From Hungatella sp. UBA7603 (GTDB lineage Bacteria; Bacillota; Clostridia; Lachnospirales; Lachnospiraceae), in NCBI GenBank assembly GCA_002478865.1, contig DLJZ01000027.1, positions 124,001 to 188,000 on the forward strand: DNA of 64,000 bases. Direction: 5' to 3'. The position numbers were made by a program, and so were the translations under genes. This document shows positions 56,991 through 64,000 of the stretch, in pieces. The notes under the pieces are model-generated. The model saw only the letters and a list, made by a program, of their open reading frames with translations, was not told the DNA's origin and ran no database searches. Numbering within the stretch: position 1 is the stretch's first letter; the number at the start of each line of letters is the position of its first letter.

Positions 56991-58664
56991 TTATTTTGTT
57001 ATCTTAAAGGAACTTTTTAAGGATACAATTCGATTAAATACCAAATTCTCTGGTGAGCTATCTTTACAGTCCACACAGAAAAATCCATTTCTTACGAACT
57101 GGAAGCTGTCATAAGCCTTCGCTTTTGTCAGCTCTGGTTCAACAAAACAGCTCTTTATGATGGTCAGTGAGTTTGGATTTAAGTTCAAACTTCCGTCTTC
57201 GTTAAACTTGCCTTTTTCCTCATCTACAATATTCTCATATAGACGGCATTCTGCCTGAACCGCGGTAGCAGCTGCCACCCAATGAATGGTTCCCTTTACT
57301 TTTCTGCCCTCAAAACCAGAACCACTTCTTGTCTCAGGATCGTAGGTACAATGTACCACAGTAACGTTGCCATCTGCATCCTTTTCACAGCTTGTACATG
57401 TTACAAAGTATGCATTCATAAGGCGAACTTCATTGCCAGGGAACAGGCGGAAGTACTTTTTCACAGGCTCTTCCATGAAATCTTCCCGTTCAATATAAAG
57501 TTCCTTGCCAAAAGGTATCTTTCTCTCACCTAAATCTGGATTCTCCAGGTTATTAGGAGCATCCAGATATTCAATGGTCTCTTCTGGATAATTGTCAATC
57601 ACTAGCTTGATTGGATCTAAAATTGCCATTACTCTTGGCTTTTTCAGCTTTAAATCTTCACGGATACAATACTCAAGCATGGCGTAATCAACAGAACTGT
57701 TGGCCTTTGAAACACCTACAAGATCAACGAACATGCGAAGAGATTCTGGAGTATAACCTCTTCTTCTTAAAGCAGCAATGGAAACAAGACGTGGATCATC
57801 CCAGCCGTCTACAATGTTATCTTCAACCAGCTTTTTAATATATCGCTTTCCAGTGATAACATTAGTCAGATAAAGCTTTGCAAACTCGATCTGGCGGGGA
57901 GGATTTACAAATTCACATTCCTTTACCACCCAGTCATACAAAGGTCTATGATCTTCAAATTCCAAAGTGCAGATGGAATGAGTGATCTTTTCGATGGCAT
58001 CTTCAATGGGGTGAGCATAATCATACATAGGATAAATGCACCAAGAATCTCCTGTGTTATGATGATTCATGCGAGCTACGCGGTAGATAACTGGATCACG
58101 CATATTAATATTTGGAGAAAGCATATCGATCTTAGCACGGAGCACCTTTTCTCCATCCTTATAAATGCCATTCTTCATCTCTTCAAACAGCTTTAAATTC
58201 TCTTCCACGCTTCTGTTTCTGTATGGGCTATCTTTTCCCGGAGTCTTAAAATCGCCTCGGTATTCCCTAATCTCTTCTGCAGTTAAATCACAGACAAAGG
58301 CTTTTCCTTTTTTAATTAAAAGAATGGCACAATCGTACATCTCCTGGAAGTAATTAGAAGCGAAGAAAAGGCGGTCTTTAAATTCTGCTCCCAGCCACTT
58401 CACGTCTTCCATAATGGATTCTACGTATTCTGTCTTCTCTTTTGTTGGGTTTGTATCATCAAAACGGAGGTTGAACGTTCCACCATACTTTTGAGCCAGG
58501 CCATAGTTAAGTAAAATGGATTTCGCATGTCCAATATGCAAATAACCGTTTGGCTCCGGAGGGAATCTTGTCTGAACGTGGTTATACACGCCTTCAGAAA
58601 GGTCCTTATCTATCTCCTGTTCAATAAAGTTTTTAGAAACAATTTCATCTTTGTTCTCTTCCAT
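56991..58664 (-). CDS. glnS: Glutaminyl-tRNA synthetase
   Basis: A 557-residue class I synthetase that charges tRNA-Gln directly. The HIGH motif is in [15 protein letters not shown], and [13 protein letters not shown] and [18 protein letters not shown] are typical. At the usual place of MSKRKL it reads [10 protein letters not shown], a variant I believe is common in this bacterial branch. The two C-terminal beta-barrel domains are present. It is alone, with a terminator after it. Confidence 0.96.
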   Translation of the reverse strand: MEENKDEIVSKNFIEQEIDKDLSEGVYNHVQTRFPPEPNGYLHIGHAKSILLNYGLAQKYGGTFNLRFDDTNPTKEKTEYVESIMEDVKWLGAEFKDRLFFASNYFQEMYDCAILLIKKGKAFVCDLTAEEIREYRGDFKTPGKDSPYRNRSVEENLKLFEEMKNGIYKDGEKVLRAKIDMLSPNINMRDPVIYRVARMNHHNTGDSWCIYPMYDYAHPIEDAIEKITHSICTLEFEDHRPLYDWVVKECEFVNPPRQIEFAKLYLTNVITGKRYIKKLVEDNIVDGWDDPRLVSIAALRRRGYTPESLRMFVDLVGVSKANSSVDYAMLEYCIREDLKLKKPRVMAILDPIKLVIDNYPEETIEYLDAPNNLENPDLGERKIPFGKELYIEREDFMEEPVKKYFRLFPGNEVRLMNAYFVTCTSCEKDADGNVTVVHCTYDPETRSGSGFEGRKVKGTIHWVAAATAVQAECRLYENIVDEEKGKFNEDGSLNLNPNSLTIIKSCFVEPELTKAKAYDSFQFVRNGFFCVDCKDSSPENLVFNRIVSLKSSFKITK

Positions 58665-58760
58665 CTTTCTTCCTCCATGTCAGTATTTCCAATAATACAT
58701 TATCATACCATACTTCATCCATTTAGAAAAGGGGGAAAAGAATAGGGTTTTGCTCCTTTT

Positions 58761-59036
58761 TTACTTTCTTCTGGCTGATTCCCATATTTCCATTTTCTCT
58801 TCATACTGCTGATTGATCCAATCTACTGCCTGCTCCCGCCCTTCCTCTGAGAAGGGAAAAACCTGCTTTGTTTTCTGCTCCTCCGGCGTGGCTTCGTAAC
58901 AGTATGGCTCCGGGTATACCGTCACCTCAAGGCCTGCCTCTTCCTTCTTTAGACGGTAGCGCATTCCTTTCATGCTTCCGGCGTAGGGTTCCTTTTTAAA
59001 GAATTGTATGGGCACGAAGGTTTCTTTTTTTATCAT
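58761..59036 (-). CDS. Small protein of unknown function in the glycosyltransferase-PadR operon
   Basis: A 91-residue soluble protein. It starts KKETFVPIQFFKKEPYAGSMKGMRYRLKKEEAG and ends with a helix EQAVDWINQQYEEKMEIWESARRK. I do not recognise the family. It is 17 bases downstream of padR, and so is third in an operon with a macrolide-type glycosyltransferase. Confidence 0.6.
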   Translation of the reverse strand: MIKKETFVPIQFFKKEPYAGSMKGMRYRLKKEEAGLEVTVYPEPYCYEATPEEQKTKQVFPFSEEGREQAVDWINQQYEEKMEIWESARRK

Positions 59037-59053
59037 AACAGTTCTCCTTAATT

Positions 59054-59596
59054 CTACAAATCGATTTCGTTTAACATTTCATCGCACCAGGAAACTACCG
59101 ACTTTGCGGAGATGATCCCATATCGCAATGGGGCATGGATAAAAAATCTCTGGTCTTTATCAAATGTGGTTTGGTTTTGTTCTATATATGCTTCCATTTT
59201 ACCATAATCTTTTAGTTTTTTCATATGATCTTCTTTATAGCTTAAAATCATGCTTCTGATTTCCTCTCGTTTTAAATCTTTTGAAAAGGAAAGCTTTAAT
59301 AAAAATTCCGACCGTGCTGGTTGATAATTAGCAGGTTCTTTTAACCAGTTTAAAAATTCTTCTCTGCCTTTTGTGGTAATGGCATATTTCTTTTTCCTAT
59401 CCTGAATCTCTTCCTCTACCCGCTCTATTAACCCCTCCTCTTGAAGTGATTTGAGCACCGGATAAATGTGACCGTAATTTTCATTCCAAAAATGTGCGAT
59501 GATTTTGTCACAATATTTCTTGATATCATATCCAGTACATGGCGATACGTTTAGTACTCCTAAGATCGCATACCGTGTTTTATTTTTTACTGACAT
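59054..59596 (-). CDS. PadR-family transcriptional repressor
   Basis: A 180-residue regulator. The N-terminal PadR winged helix reads YAILGVLNVSPCTGYDIKKYCD, then GHIYPVLKSLQEEGLIER. A C-terminal Vir_C_2-type helical domain (residues about 95-175) makes the dimer, as in subfamily 1. It follows the glycosyltransferase gene by 12 bases. The two palindromes in the operon promoter are its likely binding sites, so it should repress its own operon until a phenolic or drug-like ligand binds. Confidence 0.9.
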   Translation of the reverse strand: MSVKNKTRYAILGVLNVSPCTGYDIKKYCDKIIAHFWNENYGHIYPVLKSLQEEGLIERVEEEIQDRKKKYAITTKGREEFLNWLKEPANYQPARSEFLLKLSFSKDLKREEIRSMILSYKEDHMKKLKDYGKMEAYIEQNQTTFDKDQRFFIHAPLRYGIISAKSVVSWCDEMLNEIDL

Positions 59597-59608
59597 TTAT
59601 ATCTCCTT

Positions 59609-60787
59609 TTATTTATTCGCCAGGAATTCTTCAATTTCATCCACTACTTCTTTTATTCCATCTGTCTTTAAGAAATCAAGACGTAGGGCTTGACATGCTG
59701 TTTCGTATTCCACGTGGCTTATGATCTCTTCTGCCTTTTCCCTAATAAGATCTGGAGTTGCTTCTTTCATAGAAAGCATTATTGCACATCCCTTTTCTGC
59801 GGCTTGCTTTGCCACCAAAAACTGATCATTTACCATGGGGAATAAGAGCATAGGCACTCCGAACAAAAGAGACTCCTTGACGCTATTAAAACCACTATGA
59901 CTAAGAAACAGGTTGGCATGCTTTAAGACCTCTAGCTGAGGCACATACTGCCTTACAATAAAATTATCTGGTATATGGTCAAAATCAGATGTCTGACACT
60001 TCTTCCCCATAGAAAGAACCACGATACCGTCAAATGATGCAAACGCTTCCATGCACATCTGATAAAAATCTAATAATTGATTGTTTATGGTGCCAAGCGA
60101 GATGTAAATTACCTTCTTTTCACTTAGTAATTCCACTGGAAAATCCAAAGTATCTTCTTCCCGGATTAATGGACTTACAAAACGGTAAGAATCATCAAGA
60201 AGCTGGCTGCCTGGATTAAATCCCTTTGAAGTATATACAATATTTAAGTCTCCCGAATTTTGAAAAAAATGGAGAGGATCTGGAACAGTAAGGCCATAAT
60301 GGAGGCACATTCCATCAAGCCTCTGATAAAACTCATCCAGTTGAGGATGCGTTCCTCTTTTTAACATATCGTCAGGAACCGGCAGGCGGCTTAAGGCAAA
60401 CGATGAAAAGGACCCAATTACTGGTATGGATAATATCTGCCCCAAAAATTGACCAGCTCCAAGAACATTGTCATAAATCAGACAGTCAAAGGACATCTCC
60501 TTCCATATCTTAAGAATTACAGGGATTAACACCTCATCCAATCGGATCATATATTCTAAAATCGTAAAAAATGGGTGTTTGCCTGTAGGTAGATAATTCT
60601 TATAAAATTCTTCCATCTCATTACTTTTTGGAAGGCACTGGGCTCCTGCTTCTAAAAGTGGCTGGGTAAAAGAATCTGCTCCAAAATACCATACGTTTTT
60701 CCCTCTTTCCACAAGTTCTTTTACCAGTGGTAAGGTTGGATTGACATGACCGTGAAGATTTCCATTCACAAACAAAATATTAGACAT
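59609..60787 (-). CDS. Macrolide-type UDP-glycosyltransferase (GT1, MGT family)
   Basis: A 392-residue GT-B enzyme that likely moves a sugar from a UDP-sugar to a small molecule, often inactivating an antibiotic or plant compound. The N-terminal acceptor domain starts ILFVNGNLHGHVNPTLPLVKEL. The donor-site motif is in LFLSHSGFNSVKESLLFGVP and the following MLLFPMVNDQF. It is the first gene of an operon with a PadR repressor. GGAGGAG precedes the ATG. Confidence 0.9.
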   Translation of the reverse strand: MSNILFVNGNLHGHVNPTLPLVKELVERGKNVWYFGADSFTQPLLEAGAQCLPKSNEMEEFYKNYLPTGKHPFFTILEYMIRLDEVLIPVILKIWKEMSFDCLIYDNVLGAGQFLGQILSIPVIGSFSSFALSRLPVPDDMLKRGTHPQLDEFYQRLDGMCLHYGLTVPDPLHFFQNSGDLNIVYTSKGFNPGSQLLDDSYRFVSPLIREEDTLDFPVELLSEKKVIYISLGTINNQLLDFYQMCMEAFASFDGIVVLSMGKKCQTSDFDHIPDNFIVRQYVPQLEVLKHANLFLSHSGFNSVKESLLFGVPMLLFPMVNDQFLVAKQAAEKGCAIMLSMKEATPDLIREKAEEIISHVEYETACQALRLDFLKTDGIKEVVDEIEEFLANK

Positions 60788-60803
60788 AGTACTCCTCCAT
60801 GTG

Positions 60804-60852
60804 TATATCAGTGTGATACACTTATATTATATCAGTCTGATATATGTGTCAA
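60804..60852 (-). promoter_or_regulatory. Promoter of the glycosyltransferase-padR operon with two palindromic operators
   Basis: On the minus strand TTGACA (60847-60852) and TAATAT (60824-60829) have a 17-base spacer. A perfect 17-base palindrome TATATCAG-T-CTGATATA (60828-60844) fills the spacer. A near copy with three changes, TATATCAGTGTGATACA (60804-60820), covers the transcription start. The centres are 24 bases apart. These are probable PadR operators. Confidence 0.8.
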
Positions 60853-60911
60853 GTCAAATAACGCTCGTATCCTATAGATTTTGTAATGTCAGACTCTAGG
60901 GCTGAATCACA

Positions 60912-60960
60912 GAAAAAGCGCAGTCTCGGGTTTTATTTCTCTCCGAAGGCTGCGCCTTTT
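60912..60960 (-). terminator. Terminator after the L,D-transpeptidase gene
   Basis: GCGCAG and CTGCGC form the main stem, with TCGG/CCGA pairing inside, and AAAA/TTTTT flanks (60913-60923 with 60950-60960). It stops the minus-strand gene ending at 60986. Confidence 0.75.
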
Positions 60961-60985
60961 ATTCATTTGATTTGATTAAAATCTT

Positions 60986-62701
60986 TTACATCCCTGGCCC
61001 ATAATTATTCTTACCTGTACCTTTTGATACACCTGGGCCATTGTCATCGTCAAAAGGATTGGGCGCTTGAGCCTGGGTGGTTCCCGTAGGAGTGTTAGGT
61101 TGAGCTGCCACCGTTGTTGTTGGCGGTGCTGCCGTGGTAGGAGCCGTAGTATGAGCTGCTGTGGTAGGAGCTGTTGTGGTCGGCTGGGTAGCAGCCTGGG
61201 TCGTTGGCTGAACCGGGGCCTTTGTTTCATCCTTTTTCCCGGTTCCATTGGAAGTGGTCAGAGACTCGGTTCCTGGTAAATGGTAGCAAAGAACCGGTAT
61301 GCCTGCGTTTATGTTCTCAAAGATGGTCTTTGCAACGGCTGGCGGAAGATTGATACAGCCATGAGATCCACTGGTTTTATAGATAGATCCGCCAAAGGTA
61401 CTTCGCCATTTGGCATCATGAAGACCGATATTACCGTTAAAGGGCATCCAATAAGCCACTGGAGTCCTATAATTTTCCCCTTTAAGAGTTGCATCTCTTT
61501 CCTTATAAGTAAGGGCGTATACCCCTGCTGGAGTCGACCAGCCCTTGGATTCATTGCCTGATACAAAATCTGATTCTACAACAAGTTTACCATCTTTATA
61601 ATAGTAGATATGCTGAGCCGTCAGATTGATCTCCACATAGGTGTTACCATAATCCTGAGCACCTCTGCTTGCCGCCTTCTGTTTATAGATAGGCTCTCTT
61701 ACCTGACTGTTTCCAGAACGGATCAGTTCTGCCAATTCATCTGCTTCTGCACCCTGATTGATCTTCCAGCCATAACTTCCGCCTGTTATTTTCACTGGCT
61801 GACCACTCGACGTGGTGAAATTCTTTGCCTTGTATGCGGTATCATATTTCGTTGCCAGATCCTTTACAAATTCACTGACTGATTTGCTGTCTAAATATAC
61901 TTTTCCATTTTCATCGGTTTTAATCCATTTGGAAATGGTATCTCCGTTTAGGCTCTTTTTTTCATCTCCAAATTTATATGTAATGGTGGTGTTGGCATAC
62001 TGATTCATCGTCTGTACCTTGCTGACAAGACCAGGATCATTGGTTGGTACTTTGGGTGATAGGTACGCTCCTACCTCATCAAGAGAAAGTTCTGGTTTCA
62101 AATCAATGACAGCTTTGGAGATCTCAGACTTTGCCTTTTCAGGGTTTAGTTCTTTTCCTTCCTTCGCCGCTACAACCTGGTATCCCTGTCCTGATACATA
62201 ATCAGAGATATAAGCATCCTGGGCTTTATCCTCGCTATTTTCTATGAAACAGGATAATTTAGATACCACAGAATCAAATTTATTCTGGTCAAATTGAATC
62301 ATCGTTCCTATTTCAAACGATTGGGGCGTCTTTAAGTGTTTCGCCCAAGAAAGTGGCTTTTGCTCCCCAAGTATAGACTCAAGCTTTCCATCGAACACGG
62401 CCTCTAAACCAATATCCATGCCCTTTATTTCTTCGGTAGTTCCTCCCCGCTCCTGTAAGGTAAGCTTATACCCATCAATGGTTAAGGCAATCATCTTTTT
62501 GACGTCCATCACGGATTTTTTAGAAACATCCATTCCATTGATAATGGTATTAGGGAAAAATGCCTTTTCGTATGATCTGCCCACTTGAATATATGCAAAA
62601 GCAGCGATCAGCGCTACTGCTACAATTCCGCCTCCAACTACTGAAAACCCTAATGCTCCAAAGGGCTTCTTCTTTCTGCTGCGCTGTTCTTGTTTTTCCA
62701 T
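60986..62701 (-). CDS. Membrane-anchored L,D-transpeptidase with Thr/Pro-rich tail
   Basis: A 571-residue envelope enzyme. It has a cytoplasmic basic start, one membrane helix (VVGGGIVAVALIAAFAYIQV), then two peptidoglycan-binding PG_binding_4-like domains, and a YkuD catalytic domain with the nucleophile in SGSHGCINLP. It forms 3-3 crosslinks in peptidoglycan or attaches proteins. The last 85 residues are Thr/Pro/Ala-rich low complexity with many PTT and TAA units. The gene has its own promoter (62742-62771). Confidence 0.9.
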   Translation of the reverse strand: MEKQEQRSRKKKPFGALGFSVVGGGIVAVALIAAFAYIQVGRSYEKAFFPNTIINGMDVSKKSVMDVKKMIALTIDGYKLTLQERGGTTEEIKGMDIGLEAVFDGKLESILGEQKPLSWAKHLKTPQSFEIGTMIQFDQNKFDSVVSKLSCFIENSEDKAQDAYISDYVSGQGYQVVAAKEGKELNPEKAKSEISKAVIDLKPELSLDEVGAYLSPKVPTNDPGLVSKVQTMNQYANTTITYKFGDEKKSLNGDTISKWIKTDENGKVYLDSKSVSEFVKDLATKYDTAYKAKNFTTSSGQPVKITGGSYGWKINQGAEADELAELIRSGNSQVREPIYKQKAASRGAQDYGNTYVEINLTAQHIYYYKDGKLVVESDFVSGNESKGWSTPAGVYALTYKERDATLKGENYRTPVAYWMPFNGNIGLHDAKWRSTFGGSIYKTSGSHGCINLPPAVAKTIFENINAGIPVLCYHLPGTESLTTSNGTGKKDETKAPVQPTTQAATQPTTTAPTTAAHTTAPTTAAPPTTTVAAQPNTPTGTTQAQAPNPFDDDNGPGVSKGTGKNNYGPGM

Positions 62702-62741
62702 TTATTTCCTACCTCTTTACTATCCTTTTCGTTCAGGATTA

Positions 62742-62771
62742 ATTATAACGGATAAACGCAAAATATGTCTA
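62742..62771 (-). promoter_or_regulatory. Promoter of the L,D-transpeptidase gene
   Basis: On the minus strand TAGACA (62766-62771) and TATAAT (62742-62747) have an 18-base spacer. Confidence 0.55.
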
Positions 62772-62897
62772 AATATTTATGGTATATTTCTTGACGTTTT
62801 TATTACGATTTCCATGAAAGAGTTATTAAGATTTTTCACAGGACGGTTTTTCTCTTCATAAGATGGAAATAAGAATGTTGCCAAGGAATGATATCTC

Positions 62898-63398
62898 ATG
62901 ACCCGCTATACTCCTGTTTACGGAACGGTCAGTTCCGTCACTCCCTTAAGAAACTCTGCCCTGGACCATAGTTGTTCTCTGCTCATATCCGTTATGAGTC
63001 AAAGCATCGGTCAGGTGAATTTTGTCGTCAAGCCAAATACTTACGTTTTAGATCAGCATACCTTTGAGGAAGGGGATTCCATTATAGCCATTTATGATAC
63101 CAGCGCACCCGTGCCTCTCATTTACCCGCCTCAATTTACTGCTGTCATACTTGCTGAAAATGACGATGGATATCAGGCTATGTTTGATTATTTTAATGAC
63201 GATCTTTTAAATACTGATGAGACATTAAAGCTTAATATTGGTGATTCCGATTCTACGGATGTACTTTTACCGAATGGGCAATCATTTTTTTACACTCCAG
63301 GAGGAAACCACCTTTTTGTTCTTTACATGTTTACCACCCGCAGCATACCTGCTATGACCACGCCTTCGACTGTCATTGTATTTTGCTCCGATTCATAA
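62898..63398 (+). CDS. Conserved-looking protein of unknown function
   Basis: A 166-residue soluble protein with no signal peptide or membrane helix. It starts TRYTPVYGTVSSVTPLRN, has a beta-rich middle (GQVNFVVKPNTYVLD, then IYPPQFTAVILAEN) and ends with hydrophobic strands. The first half looks like a small beta-barrel of OB type. I do not recognise the family. It has a weak AAGGAA before the ATG and a very strong terminator after it. Confidence 0.6.
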   Translation: MTRYTPVYGTVSSVTPLRNSALDHSCSLLISVMSQSIGQVNFVVKPNTYVLDQHTFEEGDSIIAIYDTSAPVPLIYPPQFTAVILAENDDGYQAMFDYFNDDLLNTDETLKLNIGDSDSTDVLLPNGQSFFYTPGGNHLFVLYMFTTRSIPAMTTPSTVIVFCSDS

Positions 63399-63403
63399 TA
63401 TGC

Positions 63404-63450
63404 AAAAACACCTGGCTCTAATAAGATTTCTATTAGAGCCAGGTATTTTT
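63404..63450. terminator. Strong bidirectional terminator
   Basis: A 14-bp perfect stem (63410-63423 with 63431-63444) with a 7-base loop and A/T runs on both sides. It serves the unknown gene on plus and niaR on minus, which converge here. Confidence 0.9.
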
Positions 63451-63460
63451 ATGTTTATTA

Positions 63461-63982
63461 TCATTCACAAAGAAATCCCTTTTTTCTTAATTCCTCTTCA
63501 ATCCGGTCTAAATTTTTTATGGAATCTGCCGCCACGGTATGGTAATGACACCCGTTGGTTAAGGCCTTAAGCGGCTGATCCTTAGAGGTTTGAAGGGCCT
63601 CCATAAATTCCTCTGCATCCAGACGGTTATTGATAATAAGGTCCACGTGGATTTCTCCATAGACTTCATGTTCAATAGACACATCAAGAAGCCTTCCACC
63701 GTAATCCACAATGGTCCAAAGCTCACTTAAGGTATCTTCCGTCTTGTGACTGGCCTGAAAGACCCTTACAAAGCTTTCAGCCTCTTTGGAGGGCTTGCGG
63801 CGAAGCACATATCCCTTGTTCGTAGAAAGAATCTCCATCTGCTCTGCCCGCATCAGCGCCACATCCTGAACGATTACCTGCCGGCTCACTCCAAACCGCT
63901 TTGCAAGCTCTGTTCCGGATATGGGTTTTTCCTCCTCATTTAATAATTGATATAGTTTTTGTCTGCGTTCGTTTCCATCCAA
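63461..63982 (-). CDS. niaR: NiaR niacin-responsive repressor (HTH-3H)
   Basis: A 173-residue repressor of NAD synthesis or niacin uptake genes, known to bind DNA when nicotinic acid is present. The N-terminal winged helix reads ISGTELAKRFGVSRQVIVQDVALMRA. The C-terminal 3H domain has the metal-binding His residues in FQASHKTED, EHEVYGEIHVDL and NGCHYHTVA. The length is typical. Its promoter and targets lie outside the window. Confidence 0.9.
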   Translation of the reverse strand: MDGNERRQKLYQLLNEEEKPISGTELAKRFGVSRQVIVQDVALMRAEQMEILSTNKGYVLRRKPSKEAESFVRVFQASHKTEDTLSELWTIVDYGGRLLDVSIEHEVYGEIHVDLIINNRLDAEEFMEALQTSKDQPLKALTNGCHYHTVAADSIKNLDRIEEELRKKGFLCE

Positions 63983-64000
63983 TTTCTGTTATTCCCTGCC

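Noticed and set aside
61067..61279. Cys/Arg/Ser-rich open frame opposite the Thr/Pro-rich tail of the L,D-transpeptidase
   Set aside because: The composition is simply the complement of the low-complexity ACC/ACA/GCA codons.

Overview
The window looks like chromosomal DNA of a low-to-medium GC, endospore-forming, anaerobic Firmicute, most probably a Lachnospiraceae member of the Lacrimispora/Clostridium XIVa type. This is an inference. It rests on a SpoVAF/GerA germination protein, groESL with a CIRCE element, a Gram-positive LexA-type box before addBA, a glutaminyl-tRNA synthetase, a BirA-type operator before bioY-bioB, NiaR, and consensus TTGACA/TATAAT promoters with GGAGG ribosome binding sites. 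I see no phage, IS element, CRISPR array, rRNA or tRNA.

Layout. 1-4.1 kb: a truncated secreted VWA protein, then an AgrC/LytS-type kinase and LytTR regulator pair. 4.5-7.0 kb: a WYL regulator, an AlkZ-like protein, a flavin-binding PNPOx-fold protein, and a convergent PAAR-like (DUF4280) gene. 7.2-11 kb: tspO, then a guanine salvage operon (compact purine riboswitch, guanine deaminase, NCS2 permease). 11-18.2 kb: addBA recombination nuclease behind a LexA-type box. 18.3-24.5 kb: a small anchored FMN-binding-like protein, a MATE exporter, yitT, a probable stand-alone small RNA of about 137 nt, a germination protein and guaB. 24.6-28.1 kb: a small membrane protein, groESL and a YtxH-like protein.

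28.2-40.9 kb is the most distinctive region. It holds a VOC protein, an SLC13 carrier, a BNR/sialidase-like protein, a Ca2+-type P-ATPase with its own terminators, and an operon of iron alcohol dehydrogenase, PdxA2-like dehydrogenase, DUF1537 acid-sugar kinase and DapA/NAL-type aldolase. Divergent from the operon is a PrpR_N-AAA+-Fis regulator that has lost the GAFTGA loop and the Walker B acidic residues. Kinase and PdxA2 resemble the known D-threonate/D-erythronate catabolic pair. The set reads as uptake and breakdown of a four-carbon acid sugar or a conjugate of one; the substrate is unknown.

41-51 kb: bioYB under a BirA operator, the rhamnose catabolic genes rhaB-rhaM-rhaA-rhaD, a LysR regulator, and isocitrate dehydrogenase with aconitase. 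51-57 kb: a cell-surface beta-helix-like protein, a small coiled-coil protein, and a three-gene unit of MocR regulator, MORN-repeat membrane protein and AraC regulator. 57-64 kb: glnS, a glycosyltransferase-PadR-small protein operon with two palindromic operators in its promoter, an L,D-transpeptidase, an unknown protein and niaR.

Most genes lie on the minus strand. Functions are read from motifs and family resemblance only; no searches were run.
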